Shown piece after piece: positions 8,837 through 16,903 of a stretch of 64,000 nt of DNA (positions are counted from its first letter, which is position 1; each line of letters starts with the position of its first letter). Where the stretch lies: positions 87,048-151,047 of the forward strand of contig NZ_LBMW01000019.1 in NCBI RefSeq assembly GCF_026168105.1. The letters are read 5' to 3'. Under the pieces are notes generated by a model. It saw only the letters and a list, made by a program, of their open reading frames with translations, had not been told where the DNA came from and did no database searches. The translations under genes and the position numbers were made by a program. The DNA is from Streptomyces hygroscopicus (GTDB lineage Bacteria; Actinomycetota; Actinomycetes; Streptomycetales; Streptomycetaceae).

Positions 8837-9871
8837 ATGGCAAGGGCCATGTCGGCAGCTCTGCCGAGGCGGCGCAGGACGGTCGTGGTGACCGGGGCAA
8901 GCGGAGGCGTGGGGCGGGCCACCGCCCTGGCCTTCGGCGCCCGTGGCGACCGGGTCGCCCTGCTCGCGCGGGGTCGTGAGGGCCTGGCCGCGGCCGCGGA
9001 CGAAGTACGGCGAGCCGGGGGCGAGGCGCTGGTCGTGCCTGTGGACGTCGCCGACGCCAGAGCGGTCGACGACGCGGCGCAGCAGGTCGCCGACGCGTTC
9101 GGACGGATCGACGTCTGGGTCAACAACGCGTTCGCCGGGGTCTTCGCGCCGTTCATGGAGATCCAGCCGGACGAGTTCCGCCGGGTCACCGAAGTGACGT
9201 ATCTGGGCTATGTGTTCGGCACCCGGGCAGCGCTGCGGCACATGCTGCCCGCGAACCACGGGACGATTGTGCAGGTCGGCTCCGCACTGGCGTATCGGGG
9301 TATTCCCCTGCAGTCGGCCTACTGCGGTGCCAAGCACGCCATCCAGGGCTTCAACGAGTCGCTGCGGTGCGAGTTGCTGCACGAGGGGTCCCGGGTGCGT
9401 ACGACGATGGTGCAGCTGCCTGCCCTCAACACACCGCAGTTCGACTGGGTGTCGAGCCGGATGCCGGGTCGGGCACGGCCGGTGGCGCCCGTCTACCAGC
9501 CGGAGGTGGCCGCGCGTGCGATCGTGCACGCGGCCGGGCACGGGCGGCGCCGGGAGTACTGGGTGGGGGGCTCGACGGCGGCCACGCTGATCGCCAACGC
9601 GGTGGTTCCGGGGCTGCTGGACCGCTACCTCGCCCGCACGGGGTACGACGCTCAGCGGGAGCAGGGCGAGCAGAGCGGGATCGGGAACCTCTGGTCTCCC
9701 GCGGACGGCCCGCACGGTCACGACTACGGCGCACACGGCCGTTTCGACGGGGAATCCCTGCCGGGGAGCGCCGAGGACTGGCTGTCGCGGAACCGGAGCA
9801 GGATCGGCATGGGCCTGCTGGCGGGCGGCCTGGGCGCCGCGGTGACGGCCGGTCTGCGCCGCCGCGCCTGA
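8837..9871 (+). CDS. SDR family oxidoreductase with C-terminal extension
   Basis: A 344-residue short-chain dehydrogenase/reductase. The NAD(P)-binding motif TGASGGVGRA is near residue 18, NNAF near residue 95, and the catalytic Ser-Tyr-Lys set is in SALAYRGIPLQSAYCGAK. The protein is about 90 residues longer than a classical SDR; the extra C-terminal part ends in a short Gly/Ala-rich hydrophobic helix followed by Arg residues, so membrane attachment is possible. It starts three bases after the holin-like gene, which suggests both products work at the membrane. The substrate is unknown. The ATG at 8849 is an alternative start. Confidence 0.82.
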   Translation: MARAMSAALPRRRRTVVVTGASGGVGRATALAFGARGDRVALLARGREGLAAAADEVRRAGGEALVVPVDVADARAVDDAAQQVADAFGRIDVWVNNAFAGVFAPFMEIQPDEFRRVTEVTYLGYVFGTRAALRHMLPANHGTIVQVGSALAYRGIPLQSAYCGAKHAIQGFNESLRCELLHEGSRVRTTMVQLPALNTPQFDWVSSRMPGRARPVAPVYQPEVAARAIVHAAGHGRRREYWVGGSTAATLIANAVVPGLLDRYLARTGYDAQREQGEQSGIGNLWSPADGPHGHDYGAHGRFDGESLPGSAEDWLSRNRSRIGMGLLAGGLGAAVTAGLRRRA

Positions 9872-10107
9872 TCGCCGCGGGTGTCGCACGGAGTCGAGCC
9901 GGCCGTGTCATGCAGGAACCCCCGGAACCTCCAGGGCAGGGACAACCACGTCGGTTTTCGGCCGGGCAACCGCCGCGGAAAGGGCGAAACGCCGGGGCAG
10001 TGGCGTTTGGGCGCTCCGACCAGGGGGACGCGGAAGGTCTCCAACGGGTGGGCATCCGTGCGCCCGCCAGGCAGACGACGTACGCCCGAGCACGCCGGAG
10101 GCGAATC

Positions 10108-11445
10108 GTGAGTCGACCCCGCATTCTGATCGTCGGTGCCGGATTCGCCGGCTACCGAACCGCCCGCACCCTCTCCCGGCTGACCCGGCACCGGGCCGAC
10201 ATCACCCTGCTGAACCCGACCGACTACTTCTTGTATCTGCCCCTGCTGCCCCAGGTCGCCACGGGCATCCTGGAGCCGCGCCGGGTCGCCGTCTCCCTCC
10301 CCGGGACCCTGCGCCACGTGCGCCTGGTGCTCGGCGAGGCCGACGGCATCGACCTCGACGCGCGCACCGTGCACTACACCGACCCGGAGGGCCATGGCGG
10401 CACACTCTCCTACGACAGGCTCGTACTCGCCGTCGGCAGCGTCAACAAGCTGCTGCCCATCCCCGGCGTCTCCGAGCACGCGCACGGTTTCCGGGGACTG
10501 CCCGAAGCGCTGTACCTGCGCGACCACGTGACCCGCCAGATCGAGCTGGCCGCCGCGGCGGAGGACGCCAAGGGCTGCTCCGCCCGCTGCACCTTCGTGG
10601 TGGTCGGCGCCGGCTACACCGGGACCGAAGTCGCCGCGCAGGGCCAGCGGTTCACGGACGACCTGGTGCGCGAACACCCCCTGTGGAAGGGCGTACGGCC
10701 GCGCTGGCTGCTGTTGGACATCGCGCCGCGCGTGATGCCGGAGATGGGCGAGCGGCTCTCCCGCACCGCCGACCGCGTACTGCGGCGGCGCGGCGTCGAC
10801 GTGCGGATGGGGACCTCCGTGAAGGAGGCGACACACGACGGAGTCCTGCTGACCGACGGGGAGTTCGTCGACACGCGCACCCTCGTGTGGTGCGTCGGCG
10901 TCCGGCCCGACCCGCTGGTCGAGGACCTCGGCCGGCCCCTGGAACGCGGGCGGCTGCTCGTCGACCCCTACCTCCAGGTACCGGGACACCCCGAGGTCTT
11001 CGCCTGCGGGGACGCGGCCGCCGTACCCGACCTGGACAAGCCGGGCCAGTACACCCCGATGACCGCTCAGCACGCCTGGCGGCACGGCAAGGTCTGCGCC
11101 CGCAACGTCGCCGCCTCCCTCGGCGTCGGCTCCCGGCGCGCCTACCGCCATCACGACCTGGGATTCGTCGTGGACCTGGGCGGCGCGCAGGCCGCCGCCA
11201 ACCCGCTCGGCATCCCGTTGTCCGGCCCGCTCGCCGGAGCCGTCGCCCGCGGGTACCACCTCGCCGCGATGCCCGGCAACCGCGTCCGGGTCGCCGCGGA
11301 CTGGCTCCTGGACGCCGTACTGCCCCGCCAGGCAGTCCAGTTGGGACTCGTCCGCTCCTGGAACGTGCCGCTGGACACGGCCTCGCCCGAACTGGCCCGC
11401 GTATCCGGAGCCCCTCGCACGTCCGGTACGGAGGAGAACACATGA
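10108..11445 (+). CDS. NAD(P)/FAD-dependent oxidoreductase (type II NADH dehydrogenase-like)
   Basis: A 445-residue flavoprotein of the pyridine nucleotide-disulfide oxidoreductase class II group. The FAD-binding motif VGAGFAGY opens the protein, a second Rossmann motif VVGAGYTGTE lies near residue 160, and the FAD-closing motif VFACGDAAAVPD is near residue 300. The layout fits NDH-2 enzymes that pass electrons from NADH to quinone at the membrane face without pumping protons. The GTG start has GGAGGCGA upstream; an upstream open frame from 9367 is an overlap with the SDR and is not used. Its stop overlaps the ATG of the transketolase gene (ATGA), so the two are coupled. About 236 non-coding bases precede it. 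Confidence 0.85.
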   Translation: MSRPRILIVGAGFAGYRTARTLSRLTRHRADITLLNPTDYFLYLPLLPQVATGILEPRRVAVSLPGTLRHVRLVLGEADGIDLDARTVHYTDPEGHGGTLSYDRLVLAVGSVNKLLPIPGVSEHAHGFRGLPEALYLRDHVTRQIELAAAAEDAKGCSARCTFVVVGAGYTGTEVAAQGQRFTDDLVREHPLWKGVRPRWLLLDIAPRVMPEMGERLSRTADRVLRRRGVDVRMGTSVKEATHDGVLLTDGEFVDTRTLVWCVGVRPDPLVEDLGRPLERGRLLVDPYLQVPGHPEVFACGDAAAVPDLDKPGQYTPMTAQHAWRHGKVCARNVAASLGVGSRRAYRHHDLGFVVDLGGAQAAANPLGIPLSGPLAGAVARGYHLAAMPGNRVRVAADWLLDAVLPRQAVQLGLVRSWNVPLDTASPELARVSGAPRTSGTEENT

Positions 11446-13289
11446 ACACGCGTCAACTGCATGAACTGGCACAGCAACTGCGCGTCGACAGCGTCCGCGC
11501 CGCCGCCGCAGCCGGATCCGGACACCCCACGTCCTCGATGTCCGCGGCGGACCTGATGGCAGTCCTGCTGGCCCATCACTTCCGCTACGACTTCGAACGC
11601 CCCGCCCACCCCGCCAACGACCGGTTCATCCTCTCCAAGGGGCACGCCTCACCCCTGCTCTACTCCGCCTACAAGGCCGCGGGCGCGATCAACGACACCG
11701 AGCTGCTCACCTTCCGCAAGCTGGGCAGCCGTCTCGAGGGGCACCCCACACCGCGCCGGCTGCCCTGGGTCGAGACGGCCACCGGCTCGCTGGGCCAGGG
11801 GCTGCCCATCGGCGTCGGCGTCGCCTTGGCCGGCAAGCGGCTCGACCACACCGGCTACCGCGTATGGGTGCTGTGCGGCGACAGCGAGCTGGCCGAGGGC
11901 TCCGTGTGGGAGGCCGCCGAGCACGCCGGCACCGAGCACCTCGACAACCTGATCGCGATCGTCGACGTCAACCGGCTCGGCCAGCGCGGCCCCACCCGCC
12001 ACGGCCATGACCTCGACGCCTACGCACGCCGCTTCAAGGCCTTCGACTGGCACACCATCGAGGTCGACGGGCACGACGTGGAGGCCATCGACCGCGCCTG
12101 TGCCGAGGCCGAGTCCACCACCGGCCAGCCCACCGTGATCCTGGCCCGCACCCTCAAGGGCAAGGGCGTCCCCGGCGTCCAGGACCGCGAGGGCCTGCAC
12201 GGCAAGCCCCTGCCGGACACCGAGGAGGCGATCGCGGAACTCGGCGGCGTACGGGACCTGCGCGTGGAGGTTCAGGCACCGCCCCCCGCCCGTACGCTGC
12301 ACGCCGTGCACGGCGGCCATCTGGAGCTGCCGCGATACGACATCGGTGACCAGGTCCCCACCCGCGACGCCTTCGGCCATGCGCTGGCCGCGCTCGGCAA
12401 CGCCCGCGGCGACGTGGTCACGGTCGACGGCGAGGTGGGCGACTCCACGCGCGCCGAGATCTTCGCCAAGGAACACCCCGAGCGCTACTTCGAGTGCTAC
12501 ATCGCCGAACAGCTGATGGTCGCCACCGCCGTCGGCATGTCGATACGCGGCTGGGTCCCGTACGCGGCGACGTTCGCCGCGTTCCTCACCCGCGCCCACG
12601 ATTTCATCCGCATGGCCTCGATCAGCGGCGCCGACATCAACCTCGTCGGCTCGCACGCGGGCTGCGCCATCGGCGAGGACGGGCCCTCGCAGATGGGTCT
12701 CGAGGACCTCGCCATGTTCCGGGCGGTGTACGAGTCGACGGTCCTGTACCCGTGCGACGCCAACCAGACCGCCAAGCTCGTCGCCGCGATGGCGGGCCTC
12801 GAGGGCATCCGCTATCTGCGCACCACGCGCGGCAAGACGCCGGTCATCTACGGCCCCACCGAGGAGTTCCCCGTCGGGGGCAGCAAGGTGCTGCGCGCCT
12901 CCTCGGCGGACCGGCTCACCCTGGTCGCCGCAGGGATCACCGTCCACGAGGCGCTGAAAGCCGCCGACGCCCTCGCCGAGCAGGGCACACGGGTCCGGGT
13001 CATCGACCTGTACTCGGTCAAGCCGGTCGACCGCGCCACCCTGCGCGAGGCCGCCGAGCGCACCGGCTGCATCGTCACCGTCGAGGACCACCGCGAGGAG
13101 GGCGGCCTCGGCGACGCGGTCCTGGACGCCTTCGTGGACGGGCGTCCCGTACCCCGCCTGGTGCGCCTGGCCGTCCGTACGATGCCGGGCTCGGCGACGC
13201 CCGCCGAGCAACTGCACGCCGCCGGTATCGACGCCGAGTCGATCGCCGCGGCGGCCCGGCTGCTGGTGGAGCACGCTGTCGCACCGTGA
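11442..13289 (+). CDS. Transketolase
   Basis: A 615-residue transketolase, transferring two-carbon ketol units between sugar phosphates with thiamine diphosphate. The TPP domain shows AAGSGHPTSS near the N-terminus, GSLGQGLPIGVGVA, and the cofactor-metal loop GDSELAEGSVWEA in place of the usual GDGE. The pyrimidine-binding domain begins near residue 310 with RDAFGHALAALG and contains the catalytic-site region ECYIAEQLMVATAVGMS. It is slightly shorter than the housekeeping enzyme (near 700 residues). It is sandwiched between the NDH-2-like gene (4-base overlap) and a LigD-type polymerase gene 14 bases downstream, so it is probably a second, condition-specific transketolase rather than the main pentose phosphate enzyme. 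Confidence 0.88.
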   Translation: MNTRQLHELAQQLRVDSVRAAAAAGSGHPTSSMSAADLMAVLLAHHFRYDFERPAHPANDRFILSKGHASPLLYSAYKAAGAINDTELLTFRKLGSRLEGHPTPRRLPWVETATGSLGQGLPIGVGVALAGKRLDHTGYRVWVLCGDSELAEGSVWEAAEHAGTEHLDNLIAIVDVNRLGQRGPTRHGHDLDAYARRFKAFDWHTIEVDGHDVEAIDRACAEAESTTGQPTVILARTLKGKGVPGVQDREGLHGKPLPDTEEAIAELGGVRDLRVEVQAPPPARTLHAVHGGHLELPRYDIGDQVPTRDAFGHALAALGNARGDVVTVDGEVGDSTRAEIFAKEHPERYFECYIAEQLMVATAVGMSIRGWVPYAATFAAFLTRAHDFIRMASISGADINLVGSHAGCAIGEDGPSQMGLEDLAMFRAVYESTVLYPCDANQTAKLVAAMAGLEGIRYLRTTRGKTPVIYGPTEEFPVGGSKVLRASSADRLTLVAAGITVHEALKAADALAEQGTRVRVIDLYSVKPVDRATLREAAERTGCIVTVEDHREEGGLGDAVLDAFVDGRPVPRLVRLAVRTMPGSATPAEQLHAAGIDAESIAAAARLLVEHAVAP

Positions 13290-13303
13290 CCGAAGGGAGC
13301 GAC

Positions 13304-14215
13304 ATGGGCAGCACGCTGAGCTGGCGCGTCGGGCGCCGCACGGTGGAGATCCACCGGCCGGACAAGGTGCTGTTCCCGGGTGACGGCGACGGCAAGGAGT
13401 ACACGAAGGCCGACCTCGTCGCGTACTACCGTGCCGTCGCGCGCTTCATGCTGCCCCATCTGCGCGGTCGGCCCCTGATGCTGGAGCGGCACCCGGACGG
13501 CATCGAGGGGCCCCGTTTCATGCAGAAGAACACCCCCGATCACTACCCCGACTGGATCCACCGCATCGAGGTGCCCAAGGAGGGCGGCACCGTCTGCCAC
13601 ACCGTCTGTGACGACACGGCCACCCTCCTCTACCTCGCCGACCAGGCCTGCGTCACCCTGCACCGATGGCTCTCCAGGGTCGGCCGGCCGGAACAGCCGG
13701 ACCGGATCGTCTTCGACCTCGACCCGGCGGGCGACGACTTCGGCCACGTGCGTGAAGCTGCACGGCTGTTGGGGAAACTGCTCGACGAACTCGAGCTGCC
13801 GTCCGGTCTGATGACCACGGGTTCACGAGGGCTGCACGTCGTCGTGCCGATCAGCGGTCACCACGACTTCGACACGGTGCGGGAGTTCGCCAGGGACGTC
13901 GCCGACACCCTCGCCGACGCCCACCCCGACCGCCTCACCACGGCCGCCCGCAAGAAGGACCGCGGCGACCGGCTCTATCTCGATGTGCAGCGCAACGCGT
14001 ACGCGCAGACCGCGGTCGCCCCGTTCACCGTCCGGGCCCTGCCCGGCGCCCCGGTCGCCATGCCCCTGACCTGGGAGCAGCTGGACGACCCGGACGTGGA
14101 CGCCCGCCGCTGGTCCATCGCCGACGCGGTGGCCCAGGCCCGCACCCGCCCCTGGGCCGGACTGAGGGCTCGCGCGCTGGGCCCGGCGCGCAGGCGTCTC
14201 GGCGCGCTGCGCTGA
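13304..14215 (+). CDS. LigD-type polymerase/primase domain protein
   Basis: A 303-residue stand-alone polymerase domain of the kind fused to ATP-dependent ligase in LigD, used with Ku in non-homologous end joining. It shows TVEIHRPDKVLFP at the N-terminus, RFMQKNTPDHYPDWIH, the catalytic Asp pair in VFDLDPAGDD near residue 145 and TTGSRGLHVVVPI near residue 170. No ligase or nuclease domain is present, which is usual for Streptomyces split LigD systems. A ribosome binding site (GAAGGGAGCGAC) precedes the ATG, 14 bases after the transketolase stop. No ku gene is in the window. Expression with transketolase and a dehydrogenase is unexpected for a repair protein. Confidence 0.87.
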   Translation: MGSTLSWRVGRRTVEIHRPDKVLFPGDGDGKEYTKADLVAYYRAVARFMLPHLRGRPLMLERHPDGIEGPRFMQKNTPDHYPDWIHRIEVPKEGGTVCHTVCDDTATLLYLADQACVTLHRWLSRVGRPEQPDRIVFDLDPAGDDFGHVREAARLLGKLLDELELPSGLMTTGSRGLHVVVPISGHHDFDTVREFARDVADTLADAHPDRLTTAARKKDRGDRLYLDVQRNAYAQTAVAPFTVRALPGAPVAMPLTWEQLDDPDVDARRWSIADAVAQARTRPWAGLRARALGPARRRLGALR

Positions 14216-14331
14216 CGACACGGTGGAGTTGGTCCGTCGCTCCGGGTGAGCGGCATGGTGCGTCGCGGAGCCGAAGCGCAGGTGGACGCCGCCCCGAGCC
14301 GTATCCGCGTGTGCGAAAACGGGCCTCGCAG

Positions 14332-14355
14332 GTTTGTGCGGGGGACGCTGGGCAC
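14332..14355 (+). promoter_or_regulatory. Candidate stress-sigma promoter of the gas vesicle operon
   Basis: GTTT at 14332-14335, 14 bases, then GGGCAC at 14350-14355, 18 bases before the gvpO start. This differs by one base from the SigB-type consensus GNNT-N14/16-GGGTAC/T known from Streptomyces. No transcription start is known here, so this is a prediction. Confidence 0.45.
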
Positions 14356-14373
14356 TCGGGCTACGAGGTCACC

Positions 14374-14718
14374 ATGGCAAACACACCACGTGCATCGCAT
14401 GCAGAGGATTCGCCCAAGAAGACGGAGGACGGTGCGGCAAAGGGCCAGCCGAGCCTGACGGAGGTGCTGCGCCAGGCGCGCGGCCAGTTCGCGGAGCTCA
14501 CCGGCATGAGCCCGGAGTCCGTGACGTCGTTCGAACGGACCGAGGACGGCTGGGAGCTGGAGATCGAGGTCCTGGAGCTCGAGCGCGTCCCCGACACCAT
14601 GAGCCTGCTCGCGAGCTACGAAGTGCAGCTCACCCCCGAGGGCGAGCTCGCCGGATACCGGCGCGTTCGACGCTACGAACGCGGGAGGTCCGACGCACAT
14701 CGGCCCGGCGGTCGGTAG
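14374..14718 (+). CDS. gvpO: Gas vesicle protein GvpO
   Basis: A 114-residue protein. After a charged, low-complexity N-terminus (residues 1-30) the conserved GvpO domain follows, with LRQARGQFAELTGMSPESV and the WELEIEVLELERVPDTMSLLASYEV block. GvpO is needed for gas vesicle formation in haloarchaea and is the usual first gene of streptomycete gvp clusters; its biochemical role is not settled. A candidate stress promoter lies just upstream. The gap to gvpA is 76 bases, the largest inside the cluster, so gvpA may have an extra promoter or processing site. The ATG at 14374 is preferred to the in-frame upstream start at 14311, which lacks similarity. Confidence 0.85.
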   Translation: MANTPRASHAEDSPKKTEDGAAKGQPSLTEVLRQARGQFAELTGMSPESVTSFERTEDGWELEIEVLELERVPDTMSLLASYEVQLTPEGELAGYRRVRRYERGRSDAHRPGGR

Positions 14719-14794
14719 AAGACCGCAGCCCCGCACTCGTCTCCATGGGCAGGACAAGGACACACGACAAGACAGACAAGGAGGAGCGGTCGGT

Positions 14795-15223
14795 ATGACC
14801 GTTGTCCCGGCACAACAGACCGGAGGGGGAGGCGGCTCCGGCAGCCTCTACGACGTCCTGGAGCTCGTTCTCGACCGAGGGCTCGTCATTGACGCGTTCG
14901 TCCGGGTCTCCCTCGTCGGCATCGAGATTCTCAAGATCGACGTACGAGTCGTCGTCGCGAGCGTCGACACATATCTGCGCTTCGCCGAGGCCTGCAACCG
15001 GCTCGACCTCGAAGCCGGGCCGCGCAAGAGTCCCGGACTTCCCGAGATCGTCGGCGAGGTCACCGAGTCCGGAGCGCGGGGCAAGTCGAAGGGCGCCCTG
15101 TCCGGTGCCGCGGAGACGATCTCGGGTGCCTTCAAGCAGGCCCGTGAAGAGGGCCAGGGCGAAGGCAGGCCGCGGCCGCGCAAGACGTCGTCTGCCCGGA
15201 AGAAGGAGGAGGAGTCGGAGTGA
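14795..15223 (+). CDS. gvpA: Gas vesicle structural protein GvpA-like
   Basis: A 142-residue GvpA-family protein. Residues about 17-72 carry the conserved wall-protein fold SLYDVLELVLDRGLVIDAFVRVSLVGIEI through VVASVDTYLRFAEA, which in GvpA forms the ribbed shell. Unlike the roughly 70-residue cyanobacterial GvpA it has a 70-residue Gly/Ser/Lys/Arg-rich charged tail, common in actinobacterial versions. GGAGGAGCGG precedes the ATG. Its stop overlaps the GTG of gvpF (GTGA). As the first GvpA-type gene in the operon it is the most likely main shell protein, but it could also be a minor GvpA/J-type subunit; GvpJ and GvpS in the same cluster are shorter relatives. Confidence 0.88.
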   Translation: MTVVPAQQTGGGGGSGSLYDVLELVLDRGLVIDAFVRVSLVGIEILKIDVRVVVASVDTYLRFAEACNRLDLEAGPRKSPGLPEIVGEVTESGARGKSKGALSGAAETISGAFKQAREEGQGEGRPRPRKTSSARKKEEESE

Positions 15224-15990
15224 GCACCTACGTCTATGGCATCGCCGCAGGCTCGCACCCCTCGCTCCCCAAGGACATGGGTGGCGTCGGCGATCCGCCG
15301 TGTCCCGTCAGGATCCTGAAGGAGGGTGAGCTGGCGGCGATCGTCAGTGAAGCCCCCGAGGGTCTGCGGCCCAAGCGCAGGGATCTGCTCGCCCACCAGA
15401 ACGTGCTCAGCGAGGCGGGCACGGGCGGCGCCGTACTCCCCATGCGGTTCGGCAGCGTGGCCGCGGACGACACCGCCGTCACCCAGGTGCTCGCCGAGCG
15501 CGCCGACCACTACCGGGAGCGGCTCGCGGCCCTGGACGGCAGGGTCGAGTACAACGTCAAGGCAAGCCACGACCAGGAGGCTGTGCTGCACCTGGTGATG
15601 GCGGAGAACACGGAGTTGCGCGCCCTGGCCGAATCCAACCGCCAGTCCGGCGGCGGCAGTTACGAGAACAAGCTGCGGCTGGGCGAGATGGTCGCCACCG
15701 CGGTGCAGAGCCGCGAGGCGGTGGACGCGGAGGAGGTGCTGCGCCTCCTGGAATCCGCTGCGGAAGCCGTCAGCCCGGGCCCCGAGTCCGCCGGCTGGCT
15801 GGCCAACCTCTCCTTCCTGGTGCCCCGAGACTCCGCGGGGGAGTTCCTGGAGACCGTGGAAGAGGTCCGCAAGAGCAACCCGCATCTCGAACTGCGGGTC
15901 AACGGGCCGTTGCCGCCGTACAGCTTCGTCGAGCCCGGCCCAGCCGAGCCCGCCGGAAGCGCGACCGGGACGGCCACGGGCGAGGAGTGA
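15220..15990 (+). CDS. gvpF: Gas vesicle protein GvpF (GvpL/F family)
   Basis: A 256-residue member of the GvpL/GvpF family, minor proteins needed early in vesicle assembly that interact with GvpA. Typical features are the N-terminal TYVYGIAAG strand, LAHQNVLSEAGTGGAVLPMRFGSVA, the VEYNVKASHD strand and the C-terminal NLSFLVPRDSAGEFLETVEEV with LRVNGPLPPYSFV, the family's ending motif. It starts with GTG overlapping the gvpA stop and is followed after three bases by gvpG. A second paralogue (gvpL at 18388) lies in the same operon; which of the two is F and which L is assigned from gene order. Confidence 0.88.
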   Translation: MSTYVYGIAAGSHPSLPKDMGGVGDPPCPVRILKEGELAAIVSEAPEGLRPKRRDLLAHQNVLSEAGTGGAVLPMRFGSVAADDTAVTQVLAERADHYRERLAALDGRVEYNVKASHDQEAVLHLVMAENTELRALAESNRQSGGGSYENKLRLGEMVATAVQSREAVDAEEVLRLLESAAEAVSPGPESAGWLANLSFLVPRDSAGEFLETVEEVRKSNPHLELRVNGPLPPYSFVEPGPAEPAGSATGTATGEE

Positions 15991-15993
15991 CCC

Positions 15994-16257
15994 ATGGGAC
16001 TGCTCACGGAGGCCCTGCTGCTGCCGTTCGCACCGGCGCGCGGCAGCCTGTGGGTGATCAGACAGGTGATCGCCGAGGCCGAGCGACAGTACTACGACCC
16101 GGCGACCGTCCGGGCCGAACTCGCCCTTCTCGAGCGCCGGCTCGAGGAGGGCGAGATCACTGAGGAGGAATTCGACCGCGAGGAGGACGCACTCCTCGAC
16201 CGGCTGGAGATCGGTCTGGGCCATACATCGGGAACGGGCGAGGAGACGACAGGATGA
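15994..16257 (+). CDS. gvpG: Gas vesicle protein GvpG
   Basis: An 87-residue helical protein of the GvpG family. The N-terminus LLTEALLLPFAPARGSLWVIRQV is followed by AELALLERRLEEGEITEEEFDREEDALLDRLE, an amphipathic helical pair rich in Glu and Arg that is characteristic of GvpG. In other systems GvpG works with GvpF and GvpL in the assembly complex. It lies three bases after gvpF and overlaps gvpY by four bases (ATGA), consistent with coupled translation. Confidence 0.86.
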   Translation: MGLLTEALLLPFAPARGSLWVIRQVIAEAERQYYDPATVRAELALLERRLEEGEITEEEFDREEDALLDRLEIGLGHTSGTGEETTG

Positions 16258-16901
16258 ACCGCACGGCAATGGGCCTCGCCATAGGGGCGGGATACGTCCT
16301 CGGGCGTACCAAGAAGATGAAGCTCGCGCTCGCGATGGGCTCGCTGGTCGCGGGCAAGCGGATGCAACTGAGCCCCCGCGCGCTCGCCGACCTGGTCAAC
16401 CAGCAGCTTCGGGACAACCCGCAGTTCAAGGAGATCGGCGACCAGCTGCGCCAGGATCTGCGCGGTGTAGGCAAGGCCGCCTCCGGCGCGTTGCTCGAGC
16501 GCCAGATCGAGGGCATCGCCGACCGGCTGCACGGCCGCACCGAGAAGGTGCGCGGGCAGCTCTCCGGCGCCGCGTCCCAGGCCTCGGACCTGACCGGCCT
16601 CGGGGAGCAGGAGGAAGAGGGCCGGGCCGATGAGGAGGCTGCCGAAGCCGAGGAGGCGGAGACCCCCGAGGAAGAGGAGGCGTCATCGTCCCAGAGGGCC
16701 GCCAAGAAGGCTCCGCCCAAGAAGCGGCCCGCGAAGAAGGCGCCCGCCAAGCAGACCCCGGGACCGAAGGGCGCCGGGAAGGCGGCCGCCAAGAAGGCTC
16801 CGGCCAGGAAGACCACCGCGAAGAAGACCACCACCGCGAAGAAGACCACCGCCGCGAAGGGCGCCGGGCGTCGCGGGCCGAGCGGTGAAGGGAGGCGGTG
16901 A
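16254..16901 (+). CDS. gvpY: Gas vesicle cluster protein GvpY (Lys/Ala-rich tail)
   Basis: A 215-residue protein found in streptomycete gvp clusters between gvpG and gvpZ. The N-terminal 110 residues are helical and start with NRTAMGLAIGAGYVLGRTKKMKLAL, a hydrophobic stretch that may touch a membrane or the vesicle shell. Residues about 115-140 are very acidic. The last 70 residues are a histone H1-like tail of KKAPAKK- and TTAKK-type repeats, strongly basic. The acidic and basic segments suggest electrostatic contacts; gvpZ next door carries a long acidic tail that could be the partner. Its function is unknown. It overlaps gvpG by four bases. Confidence 0.78.
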   Translation: MNRTAMGLAIGAGYVLGRTKKMKLALAMGSLVAGKRMQLSPRALADLVNQQLRDNPQFKEIGDQLRQDLRGVGKAASGALLERQIEGIADRLHGRTEKVRGQLSGAASQASDLTGLGEQEEEGRADEEAAEAEEAETPEEEEASSSQRAAKKAPPKKRPAKKAPAKQTPGPKGAGKAAAKKAPARKTTAKKTTTAKKTTAAKGAGRRGPSGEGRR

Positions 16902-16903
16902 CG

